Positions 25,760-32,823 of a stretch of 64,000 nt of DNA are shown piece after piece. Source of the DNA: Microbacterium ulmi (GTDB taxonomy: Bacteria > Actinomycetota > Actinomycetes > Actinomycetales > Microbacteriaceae); NCBI RefSeq assembly GCF_011759705.1, contig NZ_JAAOZF010000001.1:617152-681151 (forward strand). The letters run 5' to 3'. Under the pieces are notes generated by a model that was not told where the DNA came from, did not search any database, and saw only the letters and a program-made list of their open reading frames with translations. The position numbers and the translations under genes were made by a program. Each line of letters opens with the position of its first letter. The stretch's first letter is position 1.

Positions 25760-25978
25760 ATGTGGAAGAGCGATGAGCTCGCACGCACGGCTGCTGTCTC
25801 GAACGGGATGGTCTGGTTCGGCTTGGCTGTCTTCTTCAGTGGCTTTGCCGCCGAGGCGGCCTACGGCGCGTTCCACGGGCCGTGGTTCCAGATGGTCGGT
25901 TGGGCGATCATCGCTCTGGCCGCGTTGGGGTGCGCGGTGATGGGTTCATCGGGGCGCATCGGATGCGAGCGAAGATGA
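25760..25978 (+). CDS. Small membrane protein of the insertion
   Basis: A 72-aa ORF with two hydrophobic helices (GMVWFGLAVFFSGFAAEAAYGAF and VGWAIIALAALGCAVMG) and basic ends. There is no clear ribosome binding site before ATG 25760, so the start is uncertain. It resembles small two-helix proteins carried on actinobacterial mobile elements only in general character. No function can be assigned. It converges on the 102-aa gene at 25995. Confidence 0.45.
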   Translation: MWKSDELARTAAVSNGMVWFGLAVFFSGFAAEAAYGAFHGPWFQMVGWAIIALAALGCAVMGSSGRIGCERR

Positions 25979-25994
25979 AGGCCCGATCGGCGGG

Positions 25995-26303
25995 CTAGCG
26001 GGCTGACCGGCGGTCGACGGCGGATGCCCAGACCCACGCGCGGTGGGTGGCTCTGTCCTTCATCGTGAACTCGACGCACACGGCGCGGTCGGTCCATGCG
26101 ACCGCGCGGCCGCAGACGCGGACCGGGGTCTCTGGGAACCTCACCCATGCGTCGACGTCGATCGGGTCGCGCTGCGGCTGCTGCGCGGCCGCGGGATCGG
26201 CGCCGAGCTCGTCGGCGGAGAGCGAGATGGGGCGTGCGCGGGTGAGGAACATGTTCAGCGCGTCATCGCTGACATCGGAGCCGTAGCGCGCGTTCCTTCC
26301 CAC
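25995..26303 (-). CDS. Hypothetical 102-aa protein downstream of nrdH-ssb
   Basis: Starts at GTG 26303 inside the 3' end of the ssb-containing ORF (49-nt overlap in another frame). The protein has a Cys pair spaced as VRVCGRAVAWTDRAVCVEF and a C-terminal basic region (KDRATHRAWVWASAVDRR). The beta-strand-rich middle suggests a small nucleic-acid- or protein-binding fold, but no family is recognised. Its position directly after an ssb gene is typical of conjugative-element modules. Confidence 0.55.
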   Translation of the reverse strand: MGRNARYGSDVSDDALNMFLTRARPISLSADELGADPAAAQQPQRDPIDVDAWVRFPETPVRVCGRAVAWTDRAVCVEFTMKDRATHRAWVWASAVDRRSAR

Positions 26304-26929
26304 AGCGGGATTCTGTCGGGTGCCCCTGACATCTCCCCCGTGCGGGCATGCGAAGAGGGGGCGAGCTCGGTTCGCCCCTTCTTCTGGGTGTTCAGTTGTC
26401 GCGAGGGTTGCGGGAACGCGACCGCGGTCGCGTTCCCGAGATCCGGGCCGATGTGGGAGGCGTCGATGATGCGGCGGTAGACGATGCCGTTCTCGCCCTC
26501 GAACGATGCGTCGCGCTCATGCCCGATCACGATCACGGCGTCGCCCTTGCGGAGGGATGCTGCGGCGCCGGCTCCGAGCTCGAACTTCGCCTCGACGGCG
26601 TGGGCCAGGGGCTTGAGGCCCTCGACTCGCTCGGTGCCGCGGTACTCGGCGGTGTTCTCGAGGACGGTGAACTTCGTGATGCTCACGCGTCCGGCCTGCT
26701 GCGTCTCGGGGTCGGATGCCAGGCCGATCTGGTCGGGTCGGAAGCCGCTCCAGTGGTCCTCGTCGCTGACGACAACCACGGGTGCTTCGGTGCAGCCGAG
26801 GTCTTCGACCACGTACTCTCGTGCGGCAGGGTTCTCTCGGATGTCGACTTCGATGAACGGCACGCCCTTGTCCTTGAGCACGCGCTTCGTCCTGGTGCAA
26901 CGGATGCACTGGGGGCCCGTCGTGTACAC
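26255..26929 (-). CDS. NrdH-redoxin fused in frame to mobile-element single-stranded DNA-binding protein
   Basis: A 224-aa reading frame from GTG 26929. Residues 1-66 are a glutaredoxin-like NrdH: VYTTGPQCIRC with the CxxC redox motif, EAPVVVV and HWSGFRPDQI. From about residue 67 it continues directly as an SSB OB-fold (LASDPETQQ, ISKFT-type strand ITKFTVLENT, SLRKGDAVIVIGHER, DASHIGPDLGNATAVAF). The NrdH lacks its first strand residue(s) at the repeat junction and its last few residues. The SSB lacks the first ~9 residues of its usual start. The tail after ATAVAF looks unrelated. Probably a deletion-derived fusion. Activity of either part is doubtful. Confidence 0.65.
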   Translation of the reverse strand: MYTTGPQCIRCTRTKRVLKDKGVPFIEVDIRENPAAREYVVEDLGCTEAPVVVVSDEDHWSGFRPDQIGLASDPETQQAGRVSITKFTVLENTAEYRGTERVEGLKPLAHAVEAKFELGAGAAASLRKGDAVIVIGHERDASFEGENGIVYRRIIDASHIGPDLGNATAVAFPQPSRQLNTQKKGRTELAPSSHARTGEMSGAPDRIPLWEGTRATAPMSAMTR

Positions 26930-26930
26930 G

Positions 26931-27696
26931 ACCGTGCCGCCGCTCGTCGTCGGGCGCCGCGACGGCCGCGCCTGGTCGGGCACGCTCGGTCCCGGTGCCC
27001 TCGACGCCGAGGGGTATGTCGCAGCCGTCCGTGCGAGTCTCGCCGCGATCGAAGCCGGCGAGGTCGACAAAGGTCGTGCTCGCACGAGATGTCGTCGGCA
27101 CGGTGCCCGTGGGCTCCGACCTGCGCCGGCTCGTCCGCGCCCTCGCGACCGACTACCCCGACACGTGGACCTACGCCGTCGACGGCCTCATCGGCGCGAG
27201 CCCCGAGACCCTCGTGACGGTCTCGGGCGGCACCGTCACGGCGCGCGTCCTCGCCGGGACGATCCCGCGCGGCACCGACGCAGGCGACGACGTCGCAGCA
27301 TCCGACACCCTCGCGCACAGCGACGAGAACCTCGACGAGCACCGCTACGCCGTGCGGAGCGTGCTCGACCTCGTCGCGGCGCTGCATCCCACCGCCGCCG
27401 TCGCGGGCACGCCGACGGATGCCGCGATCGAGGTCATCCGCCGCATCGAGCCGTTCGACCGCGGCCGCTACGCCGGCCCCGTCGGCTGGGTCGACGCGAA
27501 CGGCGACGGCGAATGGGCGATCGCGCTGCGCTGCGCGCAGATCGGCGCGCCACCCGCCCGGCGATTCGCGACCTACTCCGACACGATCCCCGTCGTCGCG
27601 CACGCGGGCGCCGGGATCGTCGCGGGCAGCGACCCGGATGCCGAACTCATCGAGACGCGAGTGAAGTTCCGCCCGATCGTCGACGCGCTGGCCTGA
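26931..27696 (+). pseudogene. 5'-truncated, decayed second copy of menF
   Basis: It corresponds to menF codons 113-435. Compared with the intact gene it lacks about 28 codons (the SWVTRIRS...YGPY segment) after GRRDGR and 42 codons (VDALAPF...DHASA) after YAVRSV. It also has an extra A in the GACAAAGGTCGTG stretch near 27066, which shifts the frame. Most remaining differences are third-codon-position changes, so the copy evolved as a functional gene before it was stranded here. Parts stay open (26995-27696), but the catalytic region is incomplete. Confidence 0.85.
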
Positions 27697-27932
27697 ACCC
27701 GCCCGGACCGACGACGCGATTCGGGGCCGGAGCGTCAGATCGAGCGCTGATACGCCCGGATCGAGCGCACCGCCCACGTGAAGGCGAGGGCCGCGAGCAG
27801 CACGAGGCCTGCGAGCTGCCACCATCCGTCCGCCGGATACGTCCCGTCGAGTCCCCCGCGCCCGAGCTCGACGGCCCAGGTCATGGGATTCCAGCGGGAG
27901 ACGTTCTGCACCCACTCGGGCAGGAGCGCCGC
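26931..27932. repeat. Imperfect direct repeat, right copy (menF 3' fragment plus permease 3' end)
   Basis: Same order and orientation as 22701-23907. The menF part is decayed, and the permease part belongs to the intact gene at 27735. The repeat begins exactly where the nrdH reading frame ends and stops being homologous inside the permease gene at the point where the left copy switches to foreign sequence. Confidence 0.9.
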
Positions 27933-28538
27933 CGGCATCATCGTCGTCGACAGGAACGTCGCGGGCAGCACGATGAGCTGCGACAGGCTGATGAGCGCGA
28001 TCTGGCTGCGGGTCATGAGGGCCACGGCGGTCGAGCAGCAGCAGAAGATCGTCGCGAGCAGCGTCGCGACGCCCAGCGCGACGAGCATGCCTCCGACTCC
28101 GCCCGGGTAGCGCGCTCCCGCGAGCCAGCCGATCCCGAGCACGACGAGCGACTGTGCGAGGTTGACGACGAGCTGCTGGATGAGCTGACCGGTGACGATC
28201 GCGCTGCGCGAGATCGGCGACGTGAGGTACTGATCCATGACACCCGAGGCGATGTCGTCGATGCAGCCCGTTCCTGCCCATGCCCCCGAGTACAGGACCG
28301 TCATCATGAGGATGCCCGGGACGAGGTAGGCGATGTACCCCGCGCCCGCGAACTGCGGCAGCGCGCCGAGCGAGTGGAACACCTGCCCGAACAACAGGAT
28401 CCAGATGACGGGCTGGATGAGCGACATGACGGGGCCCCATGCCTGCCGCAGCGAGACGAGGAGCCAGCGGCGCAGCACCTGCCCGGTCTGCGTGAACCAG
28501 CCCGCGCGGGCGGGCGCCGTGGGAGCGATCGAGATCAT
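27735..28538 (-). CDS. ABC-2 type transporter permease (DrrB-like)
   Basis: A 267-aa permease with six hydrophobic helices. Markers are PVIWILLFGQVFHSLG and the conserved loop GVMDQYLTSPISRSAIVTGQ, followed by the closing ARWNPMTWAVE-type motif (SRWNPMTWAVELGRG) of the daunorubicin-resistance/ABC-2 group. The ATG overlaps the ATPase stop as ATGA, so both subunits are made in a coupled way. Substrate unknown; drugs or lipids are typical. It converges on menF remnants. Its 3' end is duplicated at 23711. Confidence 0.92.
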   Translation of the reverse strand: MISIAPTAPARAGWFTQTGQVLRRWLLVSLRQAWGPVMSLIQPVIWILLFGQVFHSLGALPQFAGAGYIAYLVPGILMMTVLYSGAWAGTGCIDDIASGVMDQYLTSPISRSAIVTGQLIQQLVVNLAQSLVVLGIGWLAGARYPGGVGGMLVALGVATLLATIFCCCSTAVALMTRSQIALISLSQLIVLPATFLSTTMMPAALLPEWVQNVSRWNPMTWAVELGRGGLDGTYPADGWWQLAGLVLLAALAFTWAVRSIRAYQRSI

Positions 28539-29551
28539 GCCGCGACTCCTTCCGTGACGGCGTCCGCCGCAGCGTCGCCGAAGGTGTGGCCGACGAAGTG
28601 CAGGTACACGTCGTCGAGGGTGGGGTGGGATGCCGAGACCTGCCCGAAGCGGATGCCTGCGGCATCCAGCGCCGCGATGACGGCGCCGACGGCCGCGGAC
28701 GCGTCGTCGGCGCGGGCGGCGAGGACGCCGTCGACGCCCGAGGCCTCCACGACCACGTCGCGCAGGCCGGGAACGCGCGTGATCGCCGCGCGCACGGCAT
28801 CGGAATCGGGCTCGACGAGCGACACGCGCACGGAGTCTCCGTGCAGCGCCGCCTTGAGCTCGTCAGGTGTGCCCTGCACGACGGCACGGCCGCGGTTGAC
28901 GAGCAGGAGCTCGTCGGCGAGCCGGTCGGCCTCCTCCATGTAGTGCGTCGTCAGCACAACCGTGAGCGCGTCCTCGGCCGAGAGCCGTCGGATCTCCGCC
29001 CACATCGCGGCCCGCGCCTCCGGGTCGAGGCCCGTCGTCGGCTCGTCGAGGAAGAGCACACTCGGCCGGTGCACGAGTGCGGCCGCGACATCGAGCCGTC
29101 GGCGCATTCCGCCCGAGAACGTCGAGACGGGGCGACGGGATGCCTCGGCCAGGCCGAACTCGCCGAGCAGGCGCTTCGCGGTGGCCGCGGCATCCGACGC
29201 TCCGACGCCGCGCAGCCGCGCCGCGATCTCCAGGTTCTCGGTCGCCGTCAGGACCGGGTCGGTGCTCGCGCCCTGCGAGACATAGCCGATCGCGGCACGC
29301 ACGGCGTCGGGCGCGCGGCGCACGTCGTGGCCCGCGACCGAGGCCGCGCCCGACGTCGGACGGGAGAGGGTCGTGAGGATCTTCGTCGTCGTGGACTTGC
29401 CGGCGCCGTTCGGGCCGAGCAGGCCGAACACGCGGCCGGCCGGGACCGTGAAACTCAGGCCGTCGAGGGCGCGGACGGCGGGGCGCCGGCCCCTCCCGGG
29501 ATAGACCTTGACGAGGTCGTCCGCGGCGATCGCGGGGGTGTTTTCAGGCAT
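28535..29551 (-). CDS. ABC transporter ATPase (DrrA-like)
   Basis: A 338-aa ATPase. Walker A GPNGAGKSTT, Q-loop YVSQGAS, signature TFSGGMRRRLD, Walker B SVLFLDEPTTGLD and H-loop TTHYMEEAD are all intact. The C-terminal ~85 residues form the DUF4162-like extension seen in daunorubicin-resistance ATPases (GFGQVSASHPTLDDVYLHFVG). The start at ATG 29551 has AAGGGA upstream. It energises the permease at 27735. Located downstream of a PadR/HAAS pair, which may regulate it. Confidence 0.94.
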   Translation of the reverse strand: MPENTPAIAADDLVKVYPGRGRRPAVRALDGLSFTVPAGRVFGLLGPNGAGKSTTTKILTTLSRPTSGAASVAGHDVRRAPDAVRAAIGYVSQGASTDPVLTATENLEIAARLRGVGASDAAATAKRLLGEFGLAEASRRPVSTFSGGMRRRLDVAAALVHRPSVLFLDEPTTGLDPEARAAMWAEIRRLSAEDALTVVLTTHYMEEADRLADELLLVNRGRAVVQGTPDELKAALHGDSVRVSLVEPDSDAVRAAITRVPGLRDVVVEASGVDGVLAARADDASAAVGAVIAALDAAGIRFGQVSASHPTLDDVYLHFVGHTFGDAAADAVTEGVAA

Positions 29552-29652
29552 GGCGGAGCATCCCTTTCTCTTGCGGGTGGGTGAATGGCGGGTCGGATGC
29601 CGCAGCCTCGGTCCCCGAGCGCGTCGAAGGGCCGCCGACAGCGGCGGGAGGT

Positions 29653-30531
29653 TCAGTCCTTGCGCGCTCCGAAGAGCATCCGGGCGAGGACGATCATCAT
29701 GACGGCGAAGCCGCCGACGAGCGCGAGGGGAGCCCACCACCAGCCGACCGTGAACCCGAGCACGAGGACGCCCGCGAACGCGAGGATCCAGATGACCGCC
29801 GTGTAGATGCCGAAGCGCGCGGCCGTCTCGGGCTCTTGCGCGAAGCGGTTGTTCGCCTCTTCCGCGCGGTGCGCATCGCGGACCCACGCCTTGTGCCGGT
29901 TCGTCTGCGACGCCCCGAGGAACGCGAACAGGACGATCGACGCAACGATGCCGAGCGCGGCGAACACGACGCACCACAGAGGCACGGCGGTGAGCGCCAC
30001 GAGCCCGGCGAACCCCAGCCCGTAGAGGCCGAGGAACGTCGCGAGCGCGTAAGCGCCCGCGCGGGACTCGGGCATCGGATGGTTCGTCGTCGTCTCCTGC
30101 GCGAGCGAGTCCCCCACCAGCAGGCCCAGCGCGGTCGACGCGAAGCCCAGCATCCCGATCGAGAACCACGGGCTGATCGGCAGGACGCCTGTCGCGTTGA
30201 GCGTCGAGAGCACGAGCCCCGCGACGACGCCGAGAGACCACAGCACGATCCGCACGACGAACCCGGTCTGGGGCCGCACGCGGTGGCGGAGGTATGCGTC
30301 CTGGGGGTTCGCGGCGCGGGCGGGCGGCGCATCCCCCAGCAGCTCCCGCACGTCGCCGAGCTCGGAGATCGCGCGGCGCGCGGCATCCGCCGGCGTCACG
30401 CCGGAGGCCTCGAGCTCGTCGACCCGCGCGACCAGGTTCGCGCGCACCTCCTCCTTCAGGTCCTGCGCGTCGGGCGTCATCTCGACGCCCGCGAAGGCCT
30501 CGTCGAGGAGGCGATGGATGTCGGTGTTCAT
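29653..30531 (-). CDS. HAAS/permease-prefix-domain membrane protein
   Basis: A 292-aa protein. Residues 1-70 form the helical permease-prefix/HAAS domain (TPDAQDLKEEVRANLVARVDELEASGVTPADAARRAISELGD). Seven or so hydrophobic helices follow. Such proteins are almost always encoded directly after a PadR regulator, as here, where the ATG overlaps the PadR stop as ATGA. The family is thought to act as a membrane partner or anti-regulator, but the mechanism is not settled. It is followed by the DrrAB-like transporter, a likely common unit. A second such pair is at 47624-48927. Confidence 0.85.
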   Translation of the reverse strand: MNTDIHRLLDEAFAGVEMTPDAQDLKEEVRANLVARVDELEASGVTPADAARRAISELGDVRELLGDAPPARAANPQDAYLRHRVRPQTGFVVRIVLWSLGVVAGLVLSTLNATGVLPISPWFSIGMLGFASTALGLLVGDSLAQETTTNHPMPESRAGAYALATFLGLYGLGFAGLVALTAVPLWCVVFAALGIVASIVLFAFLGASQTNRHKAWVRDAHRAEEANNRFAQEPETAARFGIYTAVIWILAFAGVLVLGFTVGWWWAPLALVGGFAVMMIVLARMLFGARKD

Positions 30532-30881
30532 TGCGATGCGTCCTTCACGTCGAGCAGGGAGTCGATGATGCGCCGGGTCGCGACCCAGGCCGCGACGTTG
30601 CCGCGGTAGACGGCGCGGCCGGCGTCGGTGATGCGGTAGTACTTGCGGCGGCCGCCCTGCGTCTCGTCGCCCCAGTAGGACTCGACGAGTCCGTCCTTCT
30701 CGAGGCGGCGGTACGCGGCGTAGAGGGTGGCCTCCTTGATCTCGTGGTCGCCGCCGGCCGCGTCGCGGATCGTCTTGTAGATCTCGAAGCCGTACCGGTC
30801 GCCGCGGCGGAGCACGCCGAGCACGATCGTGTCGGTGTGGCCGCGCAGCAGGTCGGCGGCGAAGGCATCCTCTTGGGTCAC
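30528..30881 (-). CDS. PadR-family transcriptional regulator
   Basis: A 117-aa regulator with the PadR winged helix: LLRGHTDTIVLGVLRRGDRYGFEIYK, the recognition region IKEATLYAAYRRLEKDGLV, and the wing WGDETQGGRRKYYRITDAG. The C-terminal helix for dimerisation is short (PadR-s1 type). GTG 30881 is 7 nt from TACAGT, so the mRNA is probably leaderless. An inverted repeat covers this promoter and suggests autoregulation. Operon: padR, HAAS protein, then the ABC transporter genes. Confidence 0.92.
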   Translation of the reverse strand: MTQEDAFAADLLRGHTDTIVLGVLRRGDRYGFEIYKTIRDAAGGDHEIKEATLYAAYRRLEKDGLVESYWGDETQGGRRKYYRITDAGRAVYRGNVAAWVATRRIIDSLLDVKDASQ

Positions 30882-30885
30882 AGCC

Positions 30886-30908
30886 AGTACTGTATCAGAT
30901 CAAGTACT
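30886..30908. promoter_or_regulatory. Promoter and inverted-repeat operator of the PadR gene
   Basis: AGTACT (30886-30891) and AGTACT (30903-30908) separated by 11 bp. The minus-strand -10 box TACAGT (30889-30894) overlaps the left half-site and is 7 nt from the GTG start. Confidence 0.6.
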
Positions 30909-30930
30909 CGATGACGCAACCCCCTGAGAG

Positions 30931-30936
30931 TAGAGT
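30931..30936 (+). promoter_or_regulatory. Leaderless -10 box of the methyltransferase gene
   Basis: TAGAGT on the plus strand, 6 nt before ATG 30943. Confidence 0.6.
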
Positions 30937-30942
30937 TCCCGC

Positions 30943-31701
30943 ATGTCGTTCGACGGCGTCGCGGCGGAGAGCTACGACAGGTTCATGGGCCGGTACTCGG
31001 CGCCGCTCGCCGTGCTCTTCGCCGACTGGGTCGGGATCTCACCGGGCGATCGCGTGCTCGATGTCGGCTGCGGGCCCGGCGCACTGACGTGCGTGCTCGT
31101 CCAGCGTGCGGGGGCGGCCTCCGTCGCGGCCGTCGACCCCGCGGAGGCCTTCGTCGCGGCGGTGCGCACGAGGCTCTCCGGCATCGATGCGCGGCAGGCG
31201 TACGCCGAGGCGCTTCCCTTCCCCGACGACGCGTTCGACGCGACGCTCGCCGAGCTCGTCGTGCACTTCATGACGGATGCCGCCGCCGGCGTCGCCGAGA
31301 TGGCGCGCGTGACCCGGCGGGGCGGCGTCGTCGCCGCCTGCGTGTGGGACTTCGAGCACGATCGCGCACCGCACTCGCCCTTCCTCCGCGCGGTGCGGGA
31401 GGTGAAGGGCGAGGCCTCCGCCGCACGTCGCGCAGGCACGCGCGGCGGCGACCTCACGAGGCTGCTGACCGGCGCCGGATGCGTCGACGTCGACGAGACC
31501 GCGCTGACGGTGAGCGTCGACTACCGCGGATTCGACGAGTGGTGGAGCGTGCACACGCTCGGCATCGGCTCGTCCGCGCAGCAGCTCGACGGACTCGACG
31601 CGAACGACGTCGAGCGGGTGCGGGTCCGCGCGCGGGAGATCGTCGGCGACGGTACCCTCACGGTTCCGGGGACGGCGTGGGCCGCGCGAGGACGCGTCTG
31701 A
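30943..31701 (+). CDS. Class I SAM-dependent methyltransferase
   Basis: A 252-aa protein with the Methyltransf_11 layout. N-terminal AAESYDRFMGRYS, SAM motif I VLDVGCGPGALT, motif II region VAAVDPAEAFV, ALPFPDDAFDATLA and a late GWWSVHTLG-like region (EWWSVHTLGIGSS). The N-terminal YDRFMGRYS stretch recurs in uncharacterised actinobacterial small-molecule methyltransferases. Substrate unknown. It is transcribed alone, leaderless, divergent from padR, and converges on ppk2 with an 18-bp gap. Confidence 0.88.
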   Translation: MSFDGVAAESYDRFMGRYSAPLAVLFADWVGISPGDRVLDVGCGPGALTCVLVQRAGAASVAAVDPAEAFVAAVRTRLSGIDARQAYAEALPFPDDAFDATLAELVVHFMTDAAAGVAEMARVTRRGGVVAACVWDFEHDRAPHSPFLRAVREVKGEASAARRAGTRGGDLTRLLTGAGCVDVDETALTVSVDYRGFDEWWSVHTLGIGSSAQQLDGLDANDVERVRVRAREIVGDGTLTVPGTAWAARGRV

Positions 31702-31719
31702 CGCCGCCCGCGCGGGCCG

Positions 31720-32583
31720 TCAGGTGGCGGCCAGGCGCTTCTTCTCGACCTCGACGTCGAACGTCGCGGCGGGCCACTGCGGGTCGACGTCCTCGAGCGC
31801 CTCGAGCAGGAGCGCCTGCACCGCGAGGCGTGCGTACCACTTCCGGTTCGCGGGAATGACGTGCCACGGCGCGTGGTCGGTCGAGGTGCGCTCGAACACG
31901 GTCTGATACGCGTCCATGTACGCGGGCCAGAGCTCGCGCTCGTCGACGTCGCCCGGGTTGTACTTCCAGTGCTTGTCGGGGCGGTCGAGCCGTTCTGCGA
32001 GCCGCGCCTTCTGCTCGTCGGGCGAGATGTGCAGCATGACCTTCACGATGCGGGTGCCGGCATCCGTCAGCCGCCTCTCGAAGTCGTTGATCGCGGCGTA
32101 CCGTCGCTCGATCTCTTCCGCCGCGGCGAGCTTCCGCACCCGACCGATGAGCACGTCCTCGTACTGCGAGCGGTCGAACACCCCGATGAACCCCGGCTCC
32201 GGCACGCGTCGCTCGATGCGCCACAGGAAGTCGTGCGCGAGCTCTTCCTCCGTCGGCTTCTTGAACGCCGTGAGCGCGACGCCCTGCGGATCGACGGACC
32301 CCACGACGTGCCGGATGATGCCGCCCTTCCCGGCCGAGTCCATCGCCTGCAGGACCAGCAGCACCGAGGCGTCCGTCGCGTCCGTCCGGCTCTGCGCGTA
32401 CAGGCGCTCCTGCAGCTCGTCGAGCTCGTCGGCACCGGCCTCGAGGTCGACCGCGCCGTGCTTCTTGCCGCCCCCATACCCCGGGGTCGAGTCGGGGTCG
32501 ACGTCGGCGAGGCGGAACCCGTCACCGACACGGAGGAGGTCTGCGGGGTCGCCCGTCCAGTTCTTCTGGCTCTTCGCGGTCAT
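31720..32583 (-). CDS. Polyphosphate:nucleotide phosphotransferase, PPK2 family
   Basis: A 287-aa protein. Walker A-like LQAMDSAGKGGIIRHV, GVALTAFKKPTEEELAHDFLWRI, the Walker B/catalytic block GVFDRSQYEDVLIGRV and the lid region HISPDEQKARLAERLDRPDKHWKYNPGDVDERELW are all present. PPK2 enzymes move phosphate between polyphosphate and nucleotides (AMP, ADP or both). The one-domain length suggests class I or III, and direction is not deducible. ATG 32583 has a CATGAT box 6 nt upstream, a possible weaker leaderless promoter. Confidence 0.9.
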   Translation of the reverse strand: MTAKSQKNWTGDPADLLRVGDGFRLADVDPDSTPGYGGGKKHGAVDLEAGADELDELQERLYAQSRTDATDASVLLVLQAMDSAGKGGIIRHVVGSVDPQGVALTAFKKPTEEELAHDFLWRIERRVPEPGFIGVFDRSQYEDVLIGRVRKLAAAEEIERRYAAINDFERRLTDAGTRIVKVMLHISPDEQKARLAERLDRPDKHWKYNPGDVDERELWPAYMDAYQTVFERTSTDHAPWHVIPANRKWYARLAVQALLLEALEDVDPQWPAATFDVEVEKKRLAAT

Positions 32584-32655
32584 CTGCCCATCATGGCCGA
32601 GGCGCACCCCGAGCGGGAGACCGCGAGGCCGGATGCCGCTCGTCACGCGGTCGTC

Positions 32656-32747
32656 GGCTCGTCGCGCTGTCGGGGCTCGTCGCGCTGTCGGGGCTCGTCG
32701 CGCTGTCGGGGCTCGTCGCGCTGTCGGGGGGCTCGTCGCGCTGTCGG
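32656..32747. repeat. 18-bp x 5 tandem repeat in the ppk2/menD gap
   Basis: Unit GGCTCGTCGCGCTGTCGG at 32656, 32674, 32692 and 32710 back to back, and a fifth copy at 32730 after two extra G. It lies 77 bp downstream of the menD stop, between two minus-strand genes, and contains no open frame with a start signal. Confidence 0.92.
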
Positions 32748-32823
32748 GGGCGGCGCGCGATGCCGTCGCCTCGTCCGCGCGATGCCGTCGCGCCGCTGAC
32801 GGTGCGGCACCTCGCCCGGCGGC

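Noticed and set aside
24215..26930. Insertion sequence or integrase-borne genomic island
   Set aside because: No transposase, recombinase or terminal inverted repeats are visible. The flanks are long homologous direct repeats, which fits homologous recombination better.
22701..27932. Simple recent tandem duplication of menF/permease
   Set aside because: The copies differ at many silent sites outside the 197-nt core, too many for a recent local duplication, and foreign genes lie between them.
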